17,272 nucleotides of DNA from CAJBIL01 sp044359525. GTDB lineage: Bacteria > Pseudomonadota > Gammaproteobacteria > Burkholderiales > Rhodocyclaceae. Position 1 is the first letter of the stretch. Each line of letters starts with the position of its first letter. A model generated the notes under the pieces. That model did not search any database. It had not been told where the DNA came from and saw nothing but the letters and a program-made list of their open reading frames with translations. The position numbers and the translations under genes were made by a program. Shown here piece after piece: positions 6,464-12,786 of the stretch. The DNA lies in contig JBIKLY010000074.1 in NCBI GenBank assembly GCA_044359525.1, forward strand, positions 1 to 17,272, in the 5' to 3' direction.

Positions 6464-6841
6464 GGGAAGTCGGTCAGGCAACCGCTGGGTGCTTCATGCA
6501 CCGGGAGGAAAGTCCGGGCTCCGTAGAGCAGAATGCCGGTTAACGACCGGGCGCTATAAGCCGCAAGGTGAAGGCGACGGAAAGTGCAACAGAGAATAGA
6601 CCGCCGATGGCTCCGTCAGGCAACTGCTGGAGATCAGGTAAGGGTGAAACGGCGAGGTAAGAGCTCACCGCGGTTCTGGTAACAGGACTGGCACGGCAAA
6701 CCCCATTCGGAGCAAGGCCAAATAGGGAAGCATCAGGCGTGGCTCGCGCTGCTTCCGGGTAGGCTGCTTGAGCGTACTGGCAACAGTGCGCCTAGAGGAA
6801 TGGTTGTCCACGACAGAACCCGGCTTATCGACCGGCTTCCC
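6464..6841 (+). ncRNA. rnpB: RNase P RNA, bacterial type A
   Basis: The catalytic RNA of ribonuclease P, which removes 5' leaders from tRNA precursors together with the RnpA protein. Diagnostic conserved blocks are visible: GAGGAAAGTCCGGGCTCC (about 6505-6522), ACAGAGAA (near 6589), GGGTGAAACGGCGAGGTAAG (6642-6661) followed by AGCTCACCGCG, AACCCC, and near the 3' end AGAGGAATGGTTGTCCACGA and ACAGAACCCGGCTTATCG. Ends are set by the P1 helix: GGGAAGTCGGTC at 6464-6475 pairs with GACCGGCTTCCC at 6830-6841 (one G-U). Length, about 378 nt, is usual for type A. A perfect -10 box sits six bases upstream. No U-run terminator follows closely; only a 4-bp GCCG/CGGC hairpin near 6858-6869. Position upstream of mraZ agrees with the order I recall in Pseudomonas. 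Confidence 0.97.
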
Positions 6842-6947
6842 ACCTTCGTGTATTCCCGCCGTGAGCGGCAGGCTGCGAGTGTGAGTGCGTTCCGGCATCC
6901 GGGTTTTCGTGGCACACTGGCTGTATCTGCTTTCGCGAGATCTTGCC

Positions 6948-7475
6948 GTGTCCAGTGCCGAACTCGATGAATTGATCGTGCGTTTGATCAGCGGTGTCGA
7001 CTTGTTTCGGCATCTGCAGCGCTCACTCATCGTCAATCTTTTGCGCGGTGCCTCCAGAGCCGCTTTCAAAGCGGGTGATCCGGTATTTGAAGAAGGCGCC
7101 GAAGGGCGTTCCCTGTACGTTGTCGTAAAAGGCTCGTTTGAGGTCTATCGCTTGCTCGGTAGCAAGCGTGTGCGTCTGGCCGAAATCAGCGCGGGCCAGC
7201 ATTTTGGCGAAATTGCATTGCTTGGCGGCCGGCGGCGGACTGCGTCGGTTGCTGCACTGGAAAACAGTCTGGCAATCCGGTTTTCCGAGAAGAGTTTTGA
7301 ATACCACCCGGAGGCGGCAGCGCTGCTTTATCGCAACATGGCGAACATGCTGGCCGACCGCTTGCTCAATGCTGACGAAGAAATCCTGTTTCATCGCACG
7401 GTGCGACCCGCTACGCCAAAAAATAGCGCCTCCAGCGCGCCGCCGATCCCCCCTGCGCCGCGCCGGATCGGTTAG
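6948..7475 (+). CDS. Stand-alone cyclic nucleotide-binding domain protein
   Basis: A 175-residue protein consisting essentially of one Crp/CAP-type cyclic nucleotide-binding domain. The beta-barrel starts near FKAGDPVFEEG (40-50), continues through LYVVVKGSFEVY, and holds the phosphate-binding cassette FGEIALLGGRRRTAS (86-100), with E88 and R97 at the positions that contact ribose and phosphate. A helix follows (121-148), and a P/S/A-rich tail. There is no DNA-binding helix-turn-helix or other output domain, so it is not a Crp-like regulator by itself; it may act through a partner. I chose GTG 6948; GTG at 6885 and 6909 are in-frame alternatives and no strong Shine-Dalgarno decides. It lies between rnpB and mraZ and ends before a terminator, so it is likely transcribed separately from the dcw genes. 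Confidence 0.85.
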   Translation: MSSAELDELIVRLISGVDLFRHLQRSLIVNLLRGASRAAFKAGDPVFEEGAEGRSLYVVVKGSFEVYRLLGSKRVRLAEISAGQHFGEIALLGGRRRTASVAALENSLAIRFSEKSFEYHPEAAALLYRNMANMLADRLLNADEEILFHRTVRPATPKNSASSAPPIPPAPRRIG

Positions 7476-7500
7476 TCGCTGAAAGTCCGCTGCCGGCTTG

Positions 7501-7535
7501 TGTGACGCCGACGGCTTCGCGGACGTCGCATTTTT
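7501..7535 (+). terminator. Intrinsic terminator after the cNMP-binding gene
   Basis: TGTGACG-CC (7501-7509) pairs with GG-A-CGTCGCA (7521-7530), giving nine pairs including one U-G and one bulged A, around an 11-base loop. Five T residues (7531-7535) follow at once. It lies 26 bp after the stop of the cNMP-binding gene. A second T-run of eight (7559-7566) follows. Confidence 0.7.
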
Positions 7536-7640
7536 CGCTTCACGTTCTTTCCCCTCAGTTTTTTTTGCATTGGATGACCTGTTTCAGTCAGGGCGCGCCA
7601 TTTCTTCGCTCGCCGATTTTTCATTTGACCAATGTTCGTA

Positions 7641-7666
7641 ACAAAGCACTTTAAGTAGTGTTTTGT
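7641..7666. promoter_or_regulatory. Imperfect palindrome upstream of the dcw promoter region
   Basis: ACAAAGCACT (7641-7650) and AGTGTTTTGT (7657-7666) form ten pairs, one of them G-T, around TTAAGT. It could be a binding site for a dimeric regulator or a weak hairpin. The symmetry is seen; function is inference. Confidence 0.4.
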
Positions 7667-7759
7667 GAGCCTTGTTTTTTAAGGAAAAATTTGATGTAAG
7701 TTTTGTGGCGAAACGCGCATAAGTCCTTGTCGCGATTGAAAAAAATCTCAAAAACCCTC

Positions 7760-7787
7760 TTGCTTTGCTGGATTCTTTGTCTTAAAG
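7760..7787 (+). promoter_or_regulatory. Candidate promoter of mraZ and the dcw operon
   Basis: TTGCTT (7760-7765) and TTAAAG (7782-7787) form a sigma-70-like pair with a 16-bp spacer, in an A/T-rich stretch with A-tracts upstream. It ends directly against the MraZ repeats, the arrangement expected of an autoregulated promoter. The match to consensus is only moderate. Confidence 0.4.
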
Positions 7788-7812
7788 TGGGGTCAGGTGG
7801 TAAAAAGTGGGA
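7788..7812 (+). promoter_or_regulatory. MraZ operator: TGGGN-type repeats at 10-bp period
   Basis: TGGGG (7788-7792), TGGTA (7798-7802) and TGGGA (7808-7812) are separated by exactly five bases each; a fourth weak copy, AGGAA, falls at 7818-7822. MraZ of E. coli is known to bind TGGGN direct repeats with five-base spacers upstream of its own gene. The repeats lie 66 bp before the mraZ start. The middle copy departs from TGGGN at its fourth base. Confidence 0.8.
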
Positions 7813-7877
7813 AAAACAGGAAGCGCGGGGTAATCTCCTGCGTAAATCCTCATCCAAGCTTGGGAGGCTGGATTTTG

Positions 7878-8324
7878 ATGTTTCAGGGTGCTGCTGCGCT
7901 AAGTCTCGATGCCAAAGGTCGACTCGCCATACCGGCGCGTTACCGGGAGGCGCTCGCGGCTGCGGCAGACGGTAAGCTGGTACTTACTGCCCATCCACAT
8001 CGCTGTCTTTTGCTCTACCCCGAATCCGCCTGGTCGCCGATCCGCGACAAAGTGCTGGCCGCTTCCAGCTTCAATCCGCAAGCCGCCGGTATCAAACGTC
8101 TGCTGGTCGGTAATGCGCGCGACGAAGCCATGGACTCCGCCGGCCGACTTCTCGTTGCGCCGGAATTGCGTCAGTTCGCCCAGCTCGAAAAGCAGGTCTG
8201 GCTGGTCGGGCAGGGCAGTCATTTCGAAATCTGGTCGGATGCCGGCTGGCAGCAGCAGCAGGACGCCGTTTTCGCCATGGGCGATCAGGCGCTGCCGCCA
8301 GGTCTAGAGGATCTGGCGCTGTGA
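7878..8324 (+). CDS. mraZ: Transcriptional regulator MraZ
   Basis: A 148-residue DNA-binding protein with two AbrB-like (SpoVT-AbrB) halves, known to form ring-shaped oligomers and, in E. coli, to repress its own operon. The first half shows the MraZ signature LDAKGRLAIPARYR (about residues 9-22) and the second MDSAGRLLVAPELR. The start ATG at 7878 follows GGGAGG (7862-7867) by ten bases and places MFQG at the start, as in the family; the reading frame is open to 7797 but that extension overlaps the operator repeats and is not MraZ-like. It is the first gene of the dcw cluster and shares GTGA with rsmH. Confidence 0.96.
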   Translation: MFQGAAALSLDAKGRLAIPARYREALAAAADGKLVLTAHPHRCLLLYPESAWSPIRDKVLAASSFNPQAAGIKRLLVGNARDEAMDSAGRLLVAPELRQFAQLEKQVWLVGQGSHFEIWSDAGWQQQQDAVFAMGDQALPPGLEDLAL

Positions 8325-9274
8325 GCGTTGTCTCACAGCATCAAACAGTGCTACTGCGGGAGGCGGTCGAGGCTCTGGAGATAAAACCCTCCGGAACTTA
8401 CGTCGACGGCACTTTTGGCCGCGGCGGGCACAGCCGGGCCATTCTCGAACAACTCGGGCCGCAAGGCCGTCTTCTCGCGCTCGACCGCGACCCGCAAGCG
8501 GTCGCCGTGGCGCGCGCAATCAACGATCAAAGATTGACCATGCTGCACCACAGCTTCGGCGAGTTGGCCGAGGCCGTGCAGCAGGCAGGAATCGACGCTG
8601 TCGACGGTGTGCTCCTTGATATTGGAGTTTCGTCGCCGCAGCTTGATGAGGGGGAGCGGGGCTTCAGTTTCCGCTTTGACGCGCCGCTCGACATGCGTAT
8701 GGATACGACGCAGGGTGAGACGGCGGCAGAGTGGCTGGCGCGGGCCGAGATCAGAGACATTACGGAGGTTATAAGAAATTATGGCGAAGAACGGTTTGCT
8801 TTCCAGATTGCAAAGAAGATTGTGGCTACTCGGAGCGAGCGGCCTGTTGCAACCACGGGTGAACTCGCCGCGCTTGTACGCGAAACCGTGTGGACCCGCG
8901 AGCCCGGTCAGGACCCGGCGACGCGTACCTTTCAAGCTCTACGGATTCATATCAATCAAGAACTCGAGCAACTTGCGCTAGTTTTGCCGCAGGCGATGGC
9001 GGTTCTGAAACCGGGCGGGCGGCTGGTGGTGATCAGCTTCCATTCGCTGGAGGATCGTATCGTCAAGCGCTTCATGCGTGACGAAGCGGTGCCTGATACG
9101 CTGCCGAAAAATCTCCCTTTGCGTACGGCTGATTTGCCGCAGCCTCGTTTGCGTCTGATCGGCAAGCCGGTCAAGGCCGGTGCGGCCGAAGTGTCGGCCA
9201 ATCCCCGGGCGCGCAGTGCGGTGATGCGAGTTGCTGAAAAACTCGCTGAAAAACTCTCCGCAAAGGCCCTCTGA
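8321..9274 (+). CDS. rsmH: 16S rRNA (cytosine(1402)-N4)-methyltransferase RsmH
   Basis: Adds a methyl group from S-adenosylmethionine to N4 of C1402 of 16S rRNA; with RsmI it forms m4Cm1402 in the decoding centre. The 317-residue protein (formerly MraW) has the expected blocks: HQTVLLREAVEAL (7-19), the SAM loop DGTFGRGGHS (29-38), LALDRDP, LLDIGVSSPQLDEGERGFSF, DAPLDMRMD, RTFQALRIHINQEL and VISFHSLEDRIVKRFM. The start is GTG inside GTGA shared with the mraZ stop; AGAGGA nine bases upstream is a reasonable Shine-Dalgarno. ftsL begins one base after its stop, so translation of mraZ, rsmH and ftsL is probably linked. Confidence 0.98.
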   Translation: MSVVSQHQTVLLREAVEALEIKPSGTYVDGTFGRGGHSRAILEQLGPQGRLLALDRDPQAVAVARAINDQRLTMLHHSFGELAEAVQQAGIDAVDGVLLDIGVSSPQLDEGERGFSFRFDAPLDMRMDTTQGETAAEWLARAEIRDITEVIRNYGEERFAFQIAKKIVATRSERPVATTGELAALVRETVWTREPGQDPATRTFQALRIHINQELEQLALVLPQAMAVLKPGGRLVVISFHSLEDRIVKRFMRDEAVPDTLPKNLPLRTADLPQPRLRLIGKPVKAGAAEVSANPRARSAVMRVAEKLAEKLSAKAL

Positions 9275-9275
9275 G

Positions 9276-9551
9276 ATGCTGCGTCTCAACGTCCTCCTGC
9301 TCCTCGCCGTCGTCATCTGCGCGCTCGGCGCCGTGACGTCGCAGCACAAGGCGCGCAAGTTGTTTCAGGCGCTTGAGGTTGAACAGGACAGGGCGAAGCA
9401 GCTGGAGGTCGAGTTCGGCCAGTTGCAGCTGGAGTTATCGACCTGGGCAACGCCGCCGCGTATCGAAAAAATTGCCCGCGACAAACTGAAAATGCGTACC
9501 CCGGAAGCCGGGAAGGTGATCTCTGCCGCCGCCGGAGGGCTGCCGCAATGA
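9276..9551 (+). CDS. ftsL: Cell division protein FtsL
   Basis: A bitopic inner-membrane division protein that joins FtsB and FtsQ and helps activate FtsWI at the septum. The 91-residue product has a very short cytoplasmic tail (MLR), one transmembrane helix (about 4-20), then a periplasmic heptad-rich coiled coil (about 24-57, many L, V, Q and E) ending in PPRIEKIARDKLKMRTP, the family C-terminal motif. It is short compared with E. coli FtsL (121 residues), mainly because the cytoplasmic tail is missing; this is common in betaproteobacteria. The frame is open upstream to 9231 but that part overlaps rsmH; ATG 9276 with AAAGG nine bases before is preferred. It overlaps ftsI by four bases (ATGA). 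Confidence 0.94.
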   Translation: MLRLNVLLLLAVVICALGAVTSQHKARKLFQALEVEQDRAKQLEVEFGQLQLELSTWATPPRIEKIARDKLKMRTPEAGKVISAAAGGLPQ

Positions 9552-11290
9552 TGAACTTCAAGGGCAAGCTGGCGCACCGGTTTGCCGAAAGCCCTTTGCT
9601 GCAGTTGCGTCTGCCAGCCTGGCGTTCGCGTCTGATGGCGCTGATCATTCTGGGTTGTTTCGGTGTGCTGCTCGGTCGTTCTTTTTACCTGCAGATTCTC
9701 AATAACGATTTCCTGCAGGAAAAAGGTGAGTCGCGCTACCGGCGCGATCTGGAAGTTTCCGCTTCGCGCGGTCGCATTGCCGATCGCAATGGCGACGTGC
9801 TGGCCGTTTCGACGCCGATGAAGTCGGTCTGGGCAATTCCTGCTGATGCCCGCCTGACGCCGGAGCAGAGCCGGCAACTGGCACAGTTGCTTGAGCTTGA
9901 CGGCAAGGAGCTGGCGCGCAAACTGGCCAGTGAAAAGACCTTTGTTTTCTTGCAGCGCCAGATTCCGCCGGACGTGGCCGAGAAACTCACTGCCCTGAAA
10001 TTGCCCGGTATCGGCCAGAACAAGGAATATCGCCGCTATTACCCGACCGGTGAAATGACGGCACACATGGTTGGTTTCACCGGCGTCGATGACAAGGGTC
10101 TGGAAGGCGTCGAGCTTGCCTATCAGAGCCAGTTGCTTGGTCGTGCCGGTAGTCGCAGCGTGATCAAGGACCGGCGCGGGCAGATCGTCGAGGATGTTGG
10201 TTCGATCAAGCCGCCGCAGGATGGCAAGGATATCCGTCTGGCGCTTGATTCGAAGATCCAGTACCTCGCCTACAGCCAGTTGAAGCAGGCGATCATCGAA
10301 AACAAGGCAAAGGCCGGCGGCGCCGTTGTTATTGATGCGAAGACCGGTGAAATTCTTGCCCTCGCCAACTGGCCGACCTACAACCCGAACAACCGTGAGC
10401 ATCTGTCGGGCGCGCAGCTGCGTAACCGCGCCGTGACCGATACCTTTGAGCCGGGCTCGACGCTCAAGCCATTTACCATTGCCCTGGCGCTGGAGAGCGG
10501 AAAGGTTCGTTTCGATTCGATCATCAACTGTGCGCCGGGCAAGCTGACCATTGGCAGTGCGACGATTTCCGATGCCCATCCGCACGGTGCATTGACCGTG
10601 GCGCAGGTGATCCAGAAATCATCCAACGTCGGCGCTGCCAAAATCGCCGCCACGATGACGCCGCAGCAGATGTGGGAAATGTTCGATGCCGCCGGTTTCG
10701 GCCAGGTCTCGCGCCTCGGCTTCCCCGGTGAGGTTGGCGGTCGGGTACGCCCCTGGAAGACCTGGCGCCCGATCGAGCAGGCGACAATGTCTTACGGGCA
10801 TGGTATTTCGGTCTCGCTGTTGCAGCTGGCACGTGCGTACTCGGTGTTCGCGCGGGATGGCGACCTGATCCCGCTCACCCTGACTCGCTCCGATGCCTTG
10901 CCGCTGAATGGTACGCCGGTATTCAGTCAGCAGACCGCACGCGAAGTGCGCGCCATGCTTGAAATGGCCGTGCAGGCCGGCGGAACGGCGCCCAAGGCGC
11001 AGATTCCCGGCTATCGCGTGGCCGGCAAGACCGGTACGGCGCACAAGCTGGAAGGCGGTCAGTACGCCAATAAATATGTTTCATCCTTCGTCGGTTTTGC
11101 GCCGGCTTCCGACCCCCGCCTGATTGTCGCCGTGATGATTGACGAACCGGGTGGCGCCCGGCACTACGGTGGCGATGTCGCCGGCCCGGTCTTTGCGGGC
11201 TTGATGGGCGGGGCTTTGCGTACCCTCGGTATCGCACCGGACGCGCCGCTTCAGGTCGCGCAGACGCCGGGCGCCAGGGAGAAGCTGTGA
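9548..11290 (+). CDS. ftsI: Peptidoglycan D,D-transpeptidase FtsI (PBP3)
   Basis: Cross-links septal peptidoglycan in the periplasm; target of beta-lactams and partner of FtsW. The 580-residue protein has a cytoplasmic N-terminus, one transmembrane helix (about 29-47), the pedestal motif SRGRIADRNGDVLAVS (about 73-88), and a transpeptidase domain with all three active-site motifs: STLK with nucleophile S304, S358-S359-N360, and K494-T-G-T. Length equals that of E. coli PBP3 (588). The ATG overlaps the ftsL stop (ATGA), followed by a second ATG at 9551; GGAGGG at 9534-9539 serves either. The final bases share GTGA with murE. Confidence 0.98.
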   Translation: MMNFKGKLAHRFAESPLLQLRLPAWRSRLMALIILGCFGVLLGRSFYLQILNNDFLQEKGESRYRRDLEVSASRGRIADRNGDVLAVSTPMKSVWAIPADARLTPEQSRQLAQLLELDGKELARKLASEKTFVFLQRQIPPDVAEKLTALKLPGIGQNKEYRRYYPTGEMTAHMVGFTGVDDKGLEGVELAYQSQLLGRAGSRSVIKDRRGQIVEDVGSIKPPQDGKDIRLALDSKIQYLAYSQLKQAIIENKAKAGGAVVIDAKTGEILALANWPTYNPNNREHLSGAQLRNRAVTDTFEPGSTLKPFTIALALESGKVRFDSIINCAPGKLTIGSATISDAHPHGALTVAQVIQKSSNVGAAKIAATMTPQQMWEMFDAAGFGQVSRLGFPGEVGGRVRPWKTWRPIEQATMSYGHGISVSLLQLARAYSVFARDGDLIPLTLTRSDALPLNGTPVFSQQTAREVRAMLEMAVQAGGTAPKAQIPGYRVAGKTGTAHKLEGGQYANKYVSSFVGFAPASDPRLIVAVMIDEPGGARHYGGDVAGPVFAGLMGGALRTLGIAPDAPLQVAQTPGAREKL

Positions 11291-12786
11291 GCATGGTTGC
11301 CGCGCCGGCCCTGGTCAACGACCCGTTCGCTGCATTGCAGCGACTGGCCGCGCTGGGTGTGCAGCCGAATGGTGTCGCCGACGACAGCCGGCAGGTGCGT
11401 CGCGGCGATCTCTTTCTGGCTTACCCGGGCGATCTGGCCGACGGCCGTCGTCATATCGCCGATGCCATTGCGCGCGGCGCGGCGGCAGTGTTGTGGGAGG
11501 CGACGGCTGATTTTGCCTGGCCTCCGGAATGGCGTATCGCCAACCTGCCGGCCACCGGCTTGCGCGCCCTTTGCGGCCCGTTGGCGCACACCGTTTTCGG
11601 GCGTCCGAGTGAGCGTCTGTCCTTGATCGGCATTACCGGAACCAACGGCAAGACGACGATCAGCCAATGGATTGCCAAAACCCATCCCCGTGCCTGCGCA
11701 GTGATCGGCACGCTCGGCGCCGGTTTGCCCGGCCAGTTGGCCGACACCGGCTTCACAACGCCGGAAGCCAGCACCCTGGCACGCTATCTGGCGGAATTCG
11801 TCGCTGACGAAGTGCGGGCCTGTGCGCTTGAAGTCAGTTCGATCGGCATCGAGGAAGGTCGTCTTGACGGTGCGCGGCTTGATGTTGGGGTGTTCACCAA
11901 TCTGACGCGTGATCACCTTGATTACCACGGCACGATGGAAGCCTACGCGGCCGCTAAGGAAAAGCTTTTTGCCTGGCCGCGCCTGCGTCTGGCGGTGATC
12001 AATCTCGACGATCCCTTCGGTCGCGAGCTGGCGGCGCTTAGCACCGCAACCAAGATCGTCGGCTACAGCCAGCATGCTGAAGCGAATAACAGGCAAGGGA
12101 CGATTTTTGCCGAGAATGTTGAAGAAACCCTGGACGGCCTGTGTTTTACACTCTGTGCGCCAGGTGGGCGGGTGCGCGTCGAGACGCATCTGATCGGGCG
12201 CTATAACGTCTCCAATCTGTTGGCCGTGGCTGCCGTGCTGATCGATGCCGGTTTGTCGCCAAGTGAAGTTGCTGCCGGTTTTGCCGTGCTGGCCTCGCCA
12301 CCGGGCCGGCTCGAAAAAGTTGGCGGCAACAATGAGCCGCTGATCGTCGTCGACTACGCGCACACGCCCGACGCACTTGAAAATTCCTTGCGCGCATTGC
12401 GTGAGGTGGCGCGTGTGCGCGGTGCCGGGTTGACCGTTGTCTTTGGTTGCGGCGGTGATCGTGATCAGGGCAAGCGGCCGTTGATGGGCGCCGTGGCGAC
12501 GCAGTTTGCCGATCGCGTCGTGCTGACCAGCGACAACCCGCGCAGTGAAGATGCTGCGGTAATTCTTGAGCAGATTCGAGCCGGCGCTCCCGCCGCGCAA
12601 ATCATCGCCGATCGCGCAACCGCAATTCGTCAAACCGTTGCACAAGCGCATCCGGCCGAGGTGTTGCTGATCGCCGGCAAGGGGCACGAGTCGTATCAGG
12701 AAATTGCCGGCGTTCGCCGCCCGTTCTCGGATCTTGCCGAGGCACGCGCCGCGCTCGCCGCTCGACGGGAGGTTGTCCAACAATGA
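11287..12786 (+). CDS. murE: UDP-MurNAc-tripeptide synthetase MurE (meso-DAP adding)
   Basis: Cytoplasmic ATP-dependent ligase adding meso-diaminopimelate to UDP-MurNAc-L-Ala-D-Glu. The 499-residue protein has the Mur ligase order: an N-terminal UDP-binding domain (DSRQVRRGDLFLAYPG), the ATP loop GTNGKTT (118-124), TTPEAS and EVSSIGIEEGRL, NLTRDHLDYHG, YNVSNLLA, VVDYAHTPDALENSL, FGCGGDRDQGKRPLM, and DNPR (416-419), the signature of DAP rather than lysine specificity. GKGHE is near the C-terminus. The start is GTG within GTGA shared with the ftsI stop; an in-frame ATG six bases on (11293) is an equally good candidate relative to AGGGAG at 11276-11281. It overlaps murF by four bases (ATGA). Confidence 0.97.
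   Translation: MSMVAAPALVNDPFAALQRLAALGVQPNGVADDSRQVRRGDLFLAYPGDLADGRRHIADAIARGAAAVLWEATADFAWPPEWRIANLPATGLRALCGPLAHTVFGRPSERLSLIGITGTNGKTTISQWIAKTHPRACAVIGTLGAGLPGQLADTGFTTPEASTLARYLAEFVADEVRACALEVSSIGIEEGRLDGARLDVGVFTNLTRDHLDYHGTMEAYAAAKEKLFAWPRLRLAVINLDDPFGRELAALSTATKIVGYSQHAEANNRQGTIFAENVEETLDGLCFTLCAPGGRVRVETHLIGRYNVSNLLAVAAVLIDAGLSPSEVAAGFAVLASPPGRLEKVGGNNEPLIVVDYAHTPDALENSLRALREVARVRGAGLTVVFGCGGDRDQGKRPLMGAVATQFADRVVLTSDNPRSEDAAVILEQIRAGAPAAQIIADRATAIRQTVAQAHPAEVLLIAGKGHESYQEIAGVRRPFSDLAEARAALAARREVVQQ

Larger units (their letters stand above)
7476..7877. other. 402-bp gene-free region upstream of mraZ
   Basis: No credible gene is present. From left to right it holds the terminator at 7501-7535, a T8 run (7559-7566), a palindrome (7641-7666), an A/T-rich stretch (about 7660-7790) unlike the GC-rich flanks, a possible promoter (7760-7787), MraZ-type repeats (7788-7812) and the mraZ Shine-Dalgarno (GGGAGG at 7862-7867). 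A 68-codon minus-strand frame at 7651-7857 has no family features and I consider it spurious. Confidence 0.8.

Noticed and set aside
6665..7069. 134-codon minus-strand frame over the 3' part of rnpB
   Set aside because: The sequence is accounted for by the RNase P RNA and the start of the cNMP gene; no protein family features.
7651..7857. 68-codon minus-strand frame in the mraZ leader
   Set aside because: Crosses the MraZ operator and promoter region, has no recognisable domain, and its codons look like random A/T-rich sequence.
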